Assembly: GCF_001514065.1 (NCBI RefSeq)
Contig: NZ_KQ948429.1
Coordinates: 434,001-498,000 of the forward strand
Origin: Streptomyces antibioticus
Lineage (GTDB): Bacteria; Actinomycetota; Actinomycetes; Streptomycetales; Streptomycetaceae
DNA length: 64,000 nt
Reading direction: 5' to 3'
In this document: in pieces, positions 26,604-37,058 of the stretch
Numbering within the stretch: the stretch's first letter is position 1
How the letters are laid out: every line of letters starts with the position of its first letter
The notes under the pieces: model-generated
Told to the model about the DNA's origin: nothing
What the model saw: the letters and a program-made list of their open reading frames with translations, nothing else
Databases searched by the model: none
Made by a program: the position numbers and the translations under genes

Positions 26604-27272
26604 GCGGCGTCCTATCAGGTGCGGCTTCGCCTCCAGGCCGTCCAGGCCGTGCCAGGCCAGATTCACCAGGTGCGCCGCGACCTCCGCCTTCTTCGGGCGG
26701 CGGACGTCCAGCCACCACTGGCCCGTCAGCGCGACCATGCCCACCAGCGCCTGCGCGTACAGCGGGGCCAGCTTGGGGTCGAAGCCGCGGCTCTTGAACT
26801 CGCGGCCCAGGATGTCCTCCACCTGGGTGGCGATGTCCGAGATGAGGGAGGCGAAGGAGCCCGTGGACTGGGGGATGGGGGAGTCACGGACCAGGATGCG
26901 GAAGCCGTCCGTGCACTCCTCGATGTAGTCGAGGAGCGCGAACGCCGCCTGCTCGCACAGCTCACGCGGATGCCCCGCCGTGAGCGAGCTGGTCACCATG
27001 TCCAGCAGCCGCCGCATCTCACGGTCCACGACCACCGCGTACAGCCCCTCCTTGCCGCCGAAGTGCTCGTACACCACCGGCTTGGAGACCCCGGCCTTCG
27101 CCGCGATCTCCTCCACCGACGTGCCCTCGAAGCCCTTCGCGGCGAACAGGGTGCGGCCGATCTCCAGCAGCTGGGCGCGGCGCTCGGCGCCCGTCATCCG
27201 CGTGCGACGCGTGCGCCGCGGCTTGTCATTGCTCTCGGTGCTGCTGGAGTCGGTCGCCACGGCGTCAATCAT
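26595..27272 (-). CDS. TetR family repressor of the fatty acid desaturase operon
   Basis: The 225-residue regulator has an Arg-rich leader (KPRRTRRTRMTGAERRAQLL), a TetR helix-turn-helix (FEGTSVEEIAAKAGVSKPVV followed by YEHFGGKEGLYAVVVDRE) and a C-terminal helical ligand domain. The ATG overlaps the stop of the desaturase gene by four bases (ATGA), so the regulator is translated from the same mRNA. The arrangement and two TACGNNNNCGTA palindromes upstream of the desaturase suggest autoregulation in response to acyl-CoA saturation, as for DesT-type regulators; the ligand is inference. Confidence 0.87.
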   Translation of the reverse strand: MIDAVATDSSSTESNDKPRRTRRTRMTGAERRAQLLEIGRTLFAAKGFEGTSVEEIAAKAGVSKPVVYEHFGGKEGLYAVVVDREMRRLLDMVTSSLTAGHPRELCEQAAFALLDYIEECTDGFRILVRDSPIPQSTGSFASLISDIATQVEDILGREFKSRGFDPKLAPLYAQALVGMVALTGQWWLDVRRPKKAEVAAHLVNLAWHGLDGLEAKPHLIGRRKS

Positions 27273-28279
27273 GCCGCCTCGACGGCGTCCTTCCGGCGTC
27301 GGGAGTCGTCTTCACCGGTGTTGCGGCGCGAATCGATACGCGAGCGTGACGGCCAGCGCACGTCGTACGCCCACCCGGCCAGCTCGAACCAGCGGATCAG
27401 CCGCGCCGAGGAGTCCACCTGGCCGCGCATCACACCGTGCCGCGCCGACGTCGGGTCCGCGTGGTGCAGGTTGTGCCAGGACTCGCCGCACGACAGCACC
27501 GCCAGCCACCACACGTTGCCCGAGCGGTCCCGCGACTTGAACGGCCGCTTGCCCACCGCGTGGCAGATCGAGTTGATCGACCAGGTGACGTGGTGCAGCA
27601 GGCAGACCCGGACCAGCGAACCCCAGAAGAAGCCCGTGAACGCGCCCCACCAGGACATCGTCACCAGACCGCCGATCACGGCCGGCAGCGCCAGGGACAG
27701 CATCGTCCAGTAGATGAAGTTCCGGGAGATCGAACGGATCGCCGGGTCCTTGATCAGGTCCGGCGCGTACTTGTCCTGCGGCGTCTGCTCCTCGTCGAAC
27801 ATCCAGCCGATGTGCGCCCACCACAGGCCCTTCATCAGCGCCGGAACCGTCTCGCCGAACCGCCACGGGGAGTGCGGGTCACCCTCGGCGTCCGAGAACT
27901 TGTGGTGCTTGCGGTGGTCGGCGACCCAGCGGACCAGAGGGCCCTCGACCGCCATCGAGCCCGCGATCGCCAGCGCGATGCGCAAGGGACGCTTGGCCTT
28001 GAAGGAACCGTGCGTGAAGTAGCGGTGGAAACCGATCGTGATGCCGTGGCACCCGAGGTAGTAGAAGAAGACCATCAGGCCGAGATCCAGCCAGCTCACG
28101 CCCCAGCCCCAGGCCAGCGGCACCGCCGCCAGCAAGGCGAGGAACGGAACGGTGATGAAGAGCACCAGCGTGATCTGTTCGATCCCGCGCTTCTGCTCCC
28201 CGCCCAGCGTGGCGGAGGGCATGGGTGAGCCGTCGGTCGCCTTCGGGGCGTCACCGATCACATCGGAACTTGTGGTCAT
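27269..28279 (-). CDS. Acyl-CoA/fatty acid desaturase (delta-9 type)
   Basis: This 336-residue membrane di-iron desaturase introduces a double bond into acyl chains for membrane fluidity. Three His boxes are present: HRYFTH (about residue 100), HRKHH (about 135) and HNLHH (about 280), separated by hydrophobic segments such as QITLVLFITVPFLALLAAVP. The open frame runs to 28414, but the ATG at 28279 is preceded by GGGGA and begins MTTSSDVIGDAP. It is the first gene of an operon with the TetR gene (ATGA overlap). Confidence 0.92.
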   Translation of the reverse strand: MTTSSDVIGDAPKATDGSPMPSATLGGEQKRGIEQITLVLFITVPFLALLAAVPLAWGWGVSWLDLGLMVFFYYLGCHGITIGFHRYFTHGSFKAKRPLRIALAIAGSMAVEGPLVRWVADHRKHHKFSDAEGDPHSPWRFGETVPALMKGLWWAHIGWMFDEEQTPQDKYAPDLIKDPAIRSISRNFIYWTMLSLALPAVIGGLVTMSWWGAFTGFFWGSLVRVCLLHHVTWSINSICHAVGKRPFKSRDRSGNVWWLAVLSCGESWHNLHHADPTSARHGVMRGQVDSSARLIRWFELAGWAYDVRWPSRSRIDSRRNTGEDDSRRRKDAVEAA

Positions 28280-28582
28280 TGAGGCGTCCCCTGGGGGGTC
28301 GAGGGTTGGAGAAGGGCCGCGGTACCGGTGACCACACGAGAAGCAGAGCGGGACTTCCCTACGGTTCCGTAACCTACGGCGTCGTAAGTATGGCAGCGCG
28401 TCGCCCGACGGCAAGAGCCCAAGAGCCTGCGCGTCCGCACCGGCACCTATCCTGGAGTCGTTCGGACAGCGCGGTCCGCTCTCATTTCTTCCCGGATGCC
28501 CGGCCCGTATGCGGCAGCCGCCGCGCGACGGTCACCCGGGTTCCCTCCAGGACGAGTTTCAACACTGCAAGGAGCCGCACCT
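28280..28582. promoter_or_regulatory. Divergent desaturase/ppc control region with two TetR-type palindromes
   Basis: This 303-base gap carries the promoters of the desaturase operon (leftward) and ppc (rightward). TACGGTTCCGTA (28360-28371) and TACGGCGTCGTA (28375-28386) are two copies of TACGNNNNCGTA with centres 15 bases apart, about 80-105 bases before the desaturase start. These are good candidates for the operator of the TetR regulator. I see nothing else structured in the gap. Confidence 0.65.
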
Positions 28583-31318
<2,736 letters not shown>

Positions 31319-31332
31319 GGCCCTACGCGCAC

Positions 31333-31377
31333 ACGACGGTGCCCCCGAGCTTCGGACAAGCTCGGGGGCACCGTCGT
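31333..31377. terminator. Strong 20-bp terminator after ppc
   Basis: ACGACGGTGCCCCCGAGCTT (31333-31352) pairs perfectly with 31358-31377 across a 5-base loop. It lies between the convergent ppc and LAETG-protein genes and can serve both strands. Confidence 0.92.
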
Positions 31378-31387
31378 ACAACCGGTC

Positions 31388-31429
31388 CTTATGGCTTATG
31401 GCTTACGCCTTACGCCTTATGCCTTGCGG
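31388..31429. repeat. Six heptamer tandem repeats over a stop codon
   Basis: Six consecutive 7-base units (CTTATGG, CTTATGG, CTTACGC, CTTACGC, CTTATGC, CTTGCGG) cover the last codons and the stop of the leftward LAETG gene. Because the unit length is not a multiple of three, the minus strand gets TAA in successive frames downstream of the real stop. Confidence 0.8.
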
Positions 31430-32106
31430 CGGCGGAACACCAGGTAGCCACCCGCGGCCACCAGCGCCGCCGCGGCGCCGCCCAGCAGGCCCACCGGGGC
31501 GCCGTTGCCGGTCTCCGCGAGGTCACCGCCCTCGCTGTCGCCGCTGCCGCCACCCTGCGCGGACGGCGACGAGGACGCCGAAGGCTCCGAGGACGAACCG
31601 CCGGCGGGCGCCGACTCGGACGGCGAGGCGGAGGGAGAGGAAGAAGCGGACGCGGAAGCGGACGAGGACGGCGTCTCGCTCGGCTTGCCGTCGTCGGAGC
31701 CCTCGCAGTCGGTCCAGAAGACCTTGTGCTTGGCCGCGCCCTTCTCGCCCTCGAAGTTCCAGAACAGCTTGTAGTGACCGTCGGGCAGCGACAGGTCCTC
31801 GGTCCGGCCGTGACCCTCGGCGTCGAGGGTGATCTCACCGGACTTCACCGTCTCGCCCTTGACGTCGGCCGTCGGGGCCCACGCCTCGATGTGCCAGTCC
31901 ACCTCCTGGACGGAGTCGAAACCGAACGCGTCCAGGTAGAAGGTGCACACGTGCGGCTCGTTACGGCGCAGCTCCTCCCCGGTCTTGGCGTCGTGGATCT
32001 TCACGGTGCCGTTGTCACCCGGAGCGGTGGCATGGGCGGAAGGGGCCGCGAGCAGGGCGGCCAGGGCGACGGCGGACAGGGCGCCGGCGCGGCTGAGGGT
32101 ACGCAT
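31417..32106 (-). CDS. LAETG-type sortase-anchored surface protein
   Basis: The 229-residue exported protein has a Sec signal peptide (SRAGALSAVALAALLAAPSAHA), a globular domain (about 30-138) with single Cys residues in HVCTFYLDAFGF and FWTDCEG that may pair, a Ser/Pro/Ala-rich wall-spanning linker (about 139-190), and a sorting signal: LAETG (about residue 196), a hydrophobic stretch (VGLLGGAAAALVAAGGYLVF) and the tail RRRKA. LAxTG is the class E sortase motif of Streptomyces. The ATG at 32106 is preferred over 32118. Ligand or function of the globular domain is unknown. Confidence 0.88.
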   Translation of the reverse strand: MRTLSRAGALSAVALAALLAAPSAHATAPGDNGTVKIHDAKTGEELRRNEPHVCTFYLDAFGFDSVQEVDWHIEAWAPTADVKGETVKSGEITLDAEGHGRTEDLSLPDGHYKLFWNFEGEKGAAKHKVFWTDCEGSDDGKPSETPSSSASASASSSPSASPSESAPAGGSSSEPSASSSPSAQGGGSGDSEGGDLAETGNGAPVGLLGGAAAALVAAGGYLVFRRRKA

Positions 32107-32173
32107 GGGGCAGTCCATCTTCGAGATGTGACAGGGAAGATGTGGAGGGGGCGGCTCAGCATCCAGTCACGAC

Positions 32174-32186
32174 TGACCTCAGGTCA
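32174..32186. promoter_or_regulatory. TGACCT-C-AGGTCA palindrome upstream of the LAETG gene
   Basis: A perfect 6+1+6 inverted repeat lies about 70 bases before the start of the LAETG gene and in the gap after the leftward 165-residue membrane gene. It looks like an operator; no known Streptomyces consensus is matched with certainty. Confidence 0.4.
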
Positions 32187-32241
32187 ATCACGAACAGACA
32201 ACACTCACACCCTTCACAGAAACGCAGAACGCCGAAGGCCT

Positions 32242-32736
32242 TCAGATCGTCACGAAAGCCGCGGTGAGCAGCGCGACACCCGCCCCCGCCATGACCCACG
32301 CGCCCCTCGTACGCCCCAACCCGCCCGCCACCACGACCGACGCCAGCAGCAGCGCACCACCCAGCGGAACCCATGCGTAGAGAATCCCGGCCGGCCCGGC
32401 CCGCACGACATCGTCACTGCTCGGCTTCACGACGACCGTGTACGTCTCGCCCTTCCGCACCGCGACGGTCTTCTCGATGACGACCGCGGCCCGCGCCTTG
32501 GACCCCTCGGAGATCGGCGTGTACGGCCCGGTGCAGGTGTCCTCACCGCACCGCGTCACCTCGATCGTGCCGCTCTCCCGGCCCTTCGTCAGCATCACGT
32601 GCTGCGCGGTACCCCACGACGCCCACACCCCCGCCACCAGGATCAGCACCGCGACCGCACCCATCGCCGCGAGCCGTCCGAAACGGAGGGCGGCAGCCGA
32701 GGCCTGGCGGGCGGAGACGGAGGTGGTGGCAGGCAT
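32242..32736 (-). CDS. Conserved two-segment membrane protein, unknown function
   Basis: This is a ~164-residue protein with an N-terminal membrane helix (LAAMGAVAVLILVAGVWASW), an extracellular part with a CGEDTC pair, and one or two C-terminal helices (YAWVPLGGALLLASVVVAGG, WVMAGAGVALLTAAF). I do not recognise a family. The start is uncertain: ATGs lie at 32748 and 32736, both inside a perfect 11-bp hairpin (32730-32760) and neither with a clear Shine-Dalgarno. Confidence 0.68.
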   Translation of the reverse strand: MPATTSVSARQASAAALRFGRLAAMGAVAVLILVAGVWASWGTAQHVMLTKGRESGTIEVTRCGEDTCTGPYTPISEGSKARAAVVIEKTVAVRKGETYTVVVKPSSDDVVRAGPAGILYAWVPLGGALLLASVVVAGGLGRTRGAWVMAGAGVALLTAAFVTI

Positions 32737-32760
32737 GGCCGGGATCATTGGCCATGCCTG
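32730..32760 (-). terminator. Hairpin after pth overlapping the next gene's start
   Basis: CAGGCATGGCC (32730-32740) and GGCCATGCCTG (32750-32760) form a perfect 11-bp stem with a 9-base loop, about 40 bases downstream of the pth stop on the minus strand. It covers the possible start codons of the following membrane-protein gene, so it could end pth transcription or hide the start. Confidence 0.6.
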
Positions 32761-32800
32761 AACGGCCCGTCAACCTGGGCCGGTTCCGCGGCCGGACAAG

Positions 32801-33397
32801 TCAGGAGTTGTACGTGCTTTGCGCCCGCTCCAGCCCCTCGATCACCAGACACTCCACCGCGTCCGCCGCCCGGTCCACGAAGTAGTCGAGCTCCTTGCGC
32901 TCGGCGGAGGAGAAGTCCTTCAGCACGAAATCGGCGACCTGCATCCGCCCCGGAGGCCGCCCGATCCCGAACCGCACCCGGTGGTACTCGGCACCGAACG
33001 CCTTCGTCATCGACTTCAGCCCGTTGTGCCCGTTGTCCCCGCCGCCCAGCTTCAGCCGCAGCACCCCGTAGTCGATGTCCAGCTCGTCATGGATCGCCAC
33101 GATGTTCGCGACCGGCACCTTGTAGAAGTCCTTGAGCGCGTTCACCGGCCCACCGGACAGATTCATGTACGACATCGGCTTGGCGAGGATCACCCGGCGG
33201 TTGAACGGTCCCGGCGGCCCGATCCGCCCCTCCACGACCTGCGCCTGCGCCTTGCCGGCCCGCTTGAACCTCCCCCCGATCCGCTCGGCCAGCAGATCGG
33301 CCACCATGAAACCGACGTTGTGCCGGTTGGCCGCGTACTCCGGCCCGGGGTTGCCGAGGCCGACGATCAGCCAGGGGTCGTTGGCGGGGCTCGTCAC
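32801..33397 (-). CDS. pth: Peptidyl-tRNA hydrolase
   Basis: Pth releases tRNA from peptidyl-tRNA that drops off ribosomes and is essential in bacteria. The 198-residue product has the family signatures [20 protein letters not shown] (catalytic His in NRHNVGF), [23 protein letters not shown] and [14 protein letters not shown]. The GTG at 33397 is preceded by GGAGA; an upstream ATG at 33430 in the same frame is less likely. It is the last gene of the glmU-prs-rplY-pth series, a common bacterial order. Confidence 0.95.
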   Translation of the reverse strand: MTSPANDPWLIVGLGNPGPEYAANRHNVGFMVADLLAERIGGRFKRAGKAQAQVVEGRIGPPGPFNRRVILAKPMSYMNLSGGPVNALKDFYKVPVANIVAIHDELDIDYGVLRLKLGGGDNGHNGLKSMTKAFGAEYHRVRFGIGRPPGRMQVADFVLKDFSSAERKELDYFVDRAADAVECLVIEGLERAQSTYNS

Positions 33398-33498
33398 GTC
33401 CGTGTCTCCTCGATACGCGCCAGCCGCCACTCCCGTACGGAAGCGGCGGCCGGCGAATTCTTGCAGAGCTCCTACGAGCTCCCACAGAGCCTTCAGGC

Positions 33499-34092
33499 TC
33501 AGGCCTCGGCGGCCTCGTCGCCCTCGGCAGCCTCCTCGGAGGCCTCCTCGGCCTGCGCGGCCAGGACCTGGAGAACGACGGCGTCCTCGTCGACGGCGAG
33601 CGTGGTGCCGGCCGGGAGCTTGATGTCCTTCGCGAGGATGGAGGCACCGGCCTCCAGGCCCTCGACGGAGACCGTGACGGACTCGGGGATGTGGGTGGCC
33701 TCGGCCTCGACCGGAAGCGCGTTCAGCACGTGCTCCAGCAGGTTGCCACCGGCGGCCAGCTCGCCCTCGGCGTGGACCGGGATCTCGACCGTGACCTTCT
33801 CGCCACGCTTGACCAGCAGCAGGTCGACGTGCTCCAGGAAGCCCTTGATCGGGTCACGCTGAACCGACTTCGGGATCGCCAGCTCGTTGGTCTTGCCGTC
33901 GATGTCCAGGGAGATCAGGACGTTCGGCGTACGCAGCGCCAGCAGCAGGTCGTGGCCCGGAAGCGTCAGGTGCAGCGGGTCCGAACCGTGGCCGTACAGC
34001 ACACCGGGAACCTTGGAGTCACGACGGATGCGGCGGGCAGCGCCCTTGCCGAACTCGCTGCGGGTCTCGGCGGAGATCTTGACCTCGGACAT
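33499..34092 (-). CDS. rplY: 50S ribosomal protein L25/general stress protein Ctc
   Basis: L25 binds 5S rRNA; the long form with a C-terminal TL5-like domain, as in Ctc, is present here. The 197-residue protein starts [20 protein letters not shown], has [19 protein letters not shown], and a beta-rich C-terminal domain ([17 protein letters not shown]) ending in an acidic tail ([16 protein letters not shown]). The ATG at 34092 follows GAGGAG; a second ATG at 34101 is in frame. A large hairpin lies upstream (34179-34230). Confidence 0.94.
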   Translation of the reverse strand: MSEVKISAETRSEFGKGAARRIRRDSKVPGVLYGHGSDPLHLTLPGHDLLLALRTPNVLISLDIDGKTNELAIPKSVQRDPIKGFLEHVDLLLVKRGEKVTVEIPVHAEGELAAGGNLLEHVLNALPVEAEATHIPESVTVSVEGLEAGASILAKDIKLPAGTTLAVDEDAVVLQVLAAQAEEASEEAAEGDEAAEA

Positions 34093-34178
34093 GTGGATCA
34101 CTCCTCGTATGGGTGAGAGCGGACAAGGTCACCCGGCCACGAACGGCCTGCTACGAAGAGCGCGTCGATAACGGAGGC

Positions 34179-34230
34179 GTGGCCTCCCTCGCCGAGCAAC
34201 CTGGGCAGTCTACTCGGCGCGGGAGGCCAC
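34179..34230 (-). terminator. Long hairpin between prs and rplY (terminator or leader element)
   Basis: GTGGCCTCCC (34179-34188) and GGGAGGCCAC (34221-34230), then CGCCGAG (34190-34196) and CTCGGCG (34213-34219), give a 10 + 7 bp stem with one mismatch and a 16-base loop. On the minus strand it follows prs by about 57 bases and precedes rplY by about 90. It may end prs transcripts or act as a leader structure for rplY. Confidence 0.7.
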
Positions 34231-34286
34231 AGAAAAATCGATCATGCAGAAGCGTTTTTACGGCTTCGTGAAGCTGGGAGCAGTGC

Positions 34287-35267
34287 TTACTGCTCGTCGA
34301 ACAGGCTCGTCACCGAACCGTCCTCGAACACCTCACGCACCGCACTCGCGATCGTCGGCGCGATCGACAGCACCGTCATCTTGTCCAGGTCACGACCCAG
34401 CTCACCCGGCGTCGGCAGCGTGTTCGTGAACACGAACTCGCTCACCCGGGAGTTCTTCAGCCGGTCCGCGGCCGGACCCGACAGCACACCGTGCGTCGCC
34501 GTCACGATGACGTCCTCGGCACCGTGCGCGAACAGCGCGTCGGCGGCCGCGCAGATGGTGCCACCGGTGTCGATCATGTCGTCGACCAGAACGCAGACGC
34601 GACCCTTCACCTCACCGACCACCTCATGCACGGTGACCTGGTTCGCCACGTCCTTGTCACGCCGCTTGTGCACGATGGCGAGGGGCGCACCGAGACGGTC
34701 GCACCAGCGGTCGGCGACCCGCACACGACCCGCGTCGGGGGAGACGACCGTCAGCTTGTCCTTGTCGACCTTCGCCCCCACGTAGTCCGCGAGCAGCGGC
34801 AGCGCGAAGAGGTGGTCGACCGGCCCGTCGAAGAAGCCCTGGATCTGGTCCGTGTGCAGATCCACGGTCAGAATGCGGTCCGCACCCGCCGTCTTCATCA
34901 GATCGGCGATGAGACGGGCCGAGATCGGCTCACGCCCACGGTGCTTCTTGTCCTGACGCGCATAGCCGTAGAACGGCACGATCACGGTGATGGAGCGCGC
35001 CGAAGCCCTCTTCAGGGCATCGATCATGATCAGCTGCTCCATGATCCACTTGTTGATCGGAGCCGTGTGGCTCTGGATCAGGAAGCAGTCCGCACCACGC
35101 GCCGACTCCTGGTAACGAACGTAGATCTCGCCATTGGCGAAGTCGAAGGCCTTCGTCGGGACGACCCCGACACCCAGCTGCTGGGCGACCTCCTCGGCAA
35201 GCTCGGGGTGGGCGCGGCCGGAGAAGAACATCATCTTCTTCTCGCCGGTCGTCTTGATCCCGGTCAC
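34287..35267 (-). CDS. prs: Ribose-phosphate pyrophosphokinase
   Basis: Prs makes PRPP from ribose-5-phosphate and ATP for nucleotide, His and Trp synthesis. The 326-residue protein has KKMMFFSGRAHPELAEEV, FDFANGEIYVRY, PFYGYARQDKKHRGREPIS (ATP flexible region), DLHTDQIQGFFDGPVDH and the PRPP-binding signature VLVDDMIDTGGTICAAADAL. The start is the GTG at 35267. It lies 134 bases after glmU on the same strand, a pairing conserved in Gram-positive bacteria. Confidence 0.96.
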   Translation of the reverse strand: MTGIKTTGEKKMMFFSGRAHPELAEEVAQQLGVGVVPTKAFDFANGEIYVRYQESARGADCFLIQSHTAPINKWIMEQLIMIDALKRASARSITVIVPFYGYARQDKKHRGREPISARLIADLMKTAGADRILTVDLHTDQIQGFFDGPVDHLFALPLLADYVGAKVDKDKLTVVSPDAGRVRVADRWCDRLGAPLAIVHKRRDKDVANQVTVHEVVGEVKGRVCVLVDDMIDTGGTICAAADALFAHGAEDVIVTATHGVLSGPAADRLKNSRVSEFVFTNTLPTPGELGRDLDKMTVLSIAPTIASAVREVFEDGSVTSLFDEQ

Positions 35268-35401
35268 AGCACTGTCTCCTCAGAGGTGTCTCAGCTGGGT
35301 GTCGAGAGACCTCGCCGCTGGGCGCGACGGGGCCGTCTCAGCTGGTGGGGTGCGGGTGTGCACTTATCACGGTACGCCGTGTTTGACGCACCTGTTTCCG
35401 G

Positions 35402-36850
35402 TCAGCCCTCGCTGCCCGGCTCCCGGGAAGCCGCCTCGGCCGCCTTCGCCGCCGCGCTTCCCGGACGCTTACGAGCCACCCAACCCTCGATATTCCGCTG
35501 CTGGCCACGGGCCACGGCCAGCGAACCGGGCGGCACGTCCTTCGTGATCACCGACCCTGCGGCGGTGTACGCGCCGTCCCCGACCGTGACAGGCGCCACA
35601 AACATGTTGTCCGAACCCGTCCGGCAGTGCGACCCGACGGTGGTGTGATGCTTGTCCTGCCCGTCGTAGTTCACGAACACGCTCGCGGCACCGATGTTGG
35701 AGTACTCACCGATCGTCGCGTCACCGACGTAGGACAGGTGGGGAATCTTCGTCCCCTCCCCGATCGAGGCGTTCTTGGTCTCGACGTACGTCCCGATCTT
35801 GCCCTTCGCGCCCAGACGGGTACCGGGCCGCAGATACGCGTACGGCCCCACACTCGCCTCCGGGCCGATGTGCGCCCCGTACGACACGGTGTTGTCGACC
35901 CGGGCCCCGGCACCGACGCGGGTGTCCGTCAGACGGCTGTTGGGACCGACCTCGGCGGTGGAGCCGATGTGAGTGGTGCCGTGCAGCTGGGTGTTGGGGT
36001 GGACGACGGCGTCCTGATCGAAGGTGACGGTGACGTCGACCCAGGTGGAAGCGGGGTCGATGACGGTGACGCCGGCGAGCATGGCCTCGGTCAGCAGCCG
36101 GTCGTTGAGAATCCGGCGGGCCTCGCTGAGCTGGACGCGGTTGTTGATACCGGCGATCTCACGGTGGTCGGCGGCGACGGAAGCCCCGACACGGTGACCG
36201 GCCTCCCGAAGAATCCCGAGCACGTCGGTGAGGTACTCCTCGCCCTGCGAGTTGTCGGTCCTGACCTTCCCGAGGGCGTCGGCGAGCAGCTGTCCGTCGA
36301 ACGCGAACACCCCGGAGTTGATCTCACGGATCGCCCGCTGCGCGTCGGAGGCGTCCTTGTGCTCGACGATCTCGGTGACGGCGCCCGAGGCACCGTCGCG
36401 CACGATCCGGCCGTAGCCGGTCGCGTCCGGGACCTCGGCGGTGAGGACGGTGACGGCGTTGCCGTCGGTGGAGTGCGTGTGCGCGAGCGCGAGCAGGGTC
36501 TCACCGGTGAGGAGGGGAGTGTCACCGCAGACGACCACGACGGTCCCGTCCACGACCCCGCCGAGCTCTTCGAGCGCCATCCGTACGGCGTGCCCGGTGC
36601 CGTTCTGCTCCGCCTGCACGGCGGTCCGTACGTCGGGGTCGATGTCGTTGAGATGAGCGCCGACCTTCTCGCGCGCGTGCCCGACGACGACGACCAGATT
36701 CTCGGGGTCCAACTCACGGGCTGCGGCCAGCACATGGCCCACGAGGCTGCGGCCGCAGAGCTCATGGAGAACCTTGGGTGTGGCCGACTTCATACGGGTG
36801 CCCTCACCCGCTGCGAGAACGACGACGGCTGCCGGGCGGTTGGCGCTCAC
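35402..36850 (-). CDS. glmU: Bifunctional GlmU (GlcNAc-1-P uridylyltransferase / GlcN-1-P acetyltransferase)
   Basis: GlmU acetylates glucosamine-1-phosphate and couples it to UTP, giving UDP-GlcNAc for the cell wall. The 482-residue protein has the nucleotidyltransferase motif VVLAAGEGTRMKSATPKVLH, VVCGDTPLL, and NSGVFAFDGQLL, then the left-handed beta-helix with hexapeptide repeats (IGPEASVGPYAYLRPGTRLG) and NYDGQDKHHTTVG with acetyltransferase His. The open frame continues to 37081 across the tRNA, but the GTG at 36850, with GAAGGG upstream, is the family start. The C-terminal tail is extended (KRPGSAAAKAAEAASREPG). Confidence 0.96.
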   Translation of the reverse strand: MSANRPAAVVVLAAGEGTRMKSATPKVLHELCGRSLVGHVLAAARELDPENLVVVVGHAREKVGAHLNDIDPDVRTAVQAEQNGTGHAVRMALEELGGVVDGTVVVVCGDTPLLTGETLLALAHTHSTDGNAVTVLTAEVPDATGYGRIVRDGASGAVTEIVEHKDASDAQRAIREINSGVFAFDGQLLADALGKVRTDNSQGEEYLTDVLGILREAGHRVGASVAADHREIAGINNRVQLSEARRILNDRLLTEAMLAGVTVIDPASTWVDVTVTFDQDAVVHPNTQLHGTTHIGSTAEVGPNSRLTDTRVGAGARVDNTVSYGAHIGPEASVGPYAYLRPGTRLGAKGKIGTYVETKNASIGEGTKIPHLSYVGDATIGEYSNIGAASVFVNYDGQDKHHTTVGSHCRTGSDNMFVAPVTVGDGAYTAAGSVITKDVPPGSLAVARGQQRNIEGWVARKRPGSAAAKAAEAASREPGSEG

Positions 36851-36926
36851 GGGATGCCCTTCGGCTGTGGAGAGGGTGGGGTGACATCCGCAGGATACCG
36901 GGGTGTTTCTTGGGGGACATGAGTGT

Positions 36927-36954
36927 GGGCCCTGACCCAGCTGGGTCAGGGCCC
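36927..36954 (-). terminator. 28-bp perfect palindrome between tRNA-Gln and glmU
   Basis: GGGCCCTGACCCAG followed directly by CTGGGTCAGGGCCC forms a self-complementary 28-mer. It lies 10 bases downstream of the tRNA 3' end on the minus strand, so it is the expected terminator of the tRNA transcript; in the DNA it could also be a dimer-binding site. Confidence 0.85.
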
Positions 36955-36963
36955 GAAGGTAAG

Positions 36964-37035
36964 CTCCCCCGCCAGGACTTGAACCCGGACAGATGGCACC
37001 AAAAGCCACAGTGCTGCCAATTACACCACGGGGGA
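36964..37035 (-). tRNA. tRNA-Gln (anticodon TTG)
   Basis: On the minus strand the sequence folds as a 72-base tRNA: acceptor stem TCCCCCG/CGGGGGA with discriminator G, D arm GTG-TAATTGGCAG-CAC, anticodon arm GTGGC-TTTTGGT-GCCAT (anticodon TTG for Gln), a 4-base variable region and T arm CCGGG-TTCAAGT-CCTGG. The terminal CCA is not encoded. It heads the leftward glmU series and is followed by a palindromic terminator. Confidence 0.93.
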
Positions 37036-37058
37036 ATAATCTCCACCAAACCGGACAT

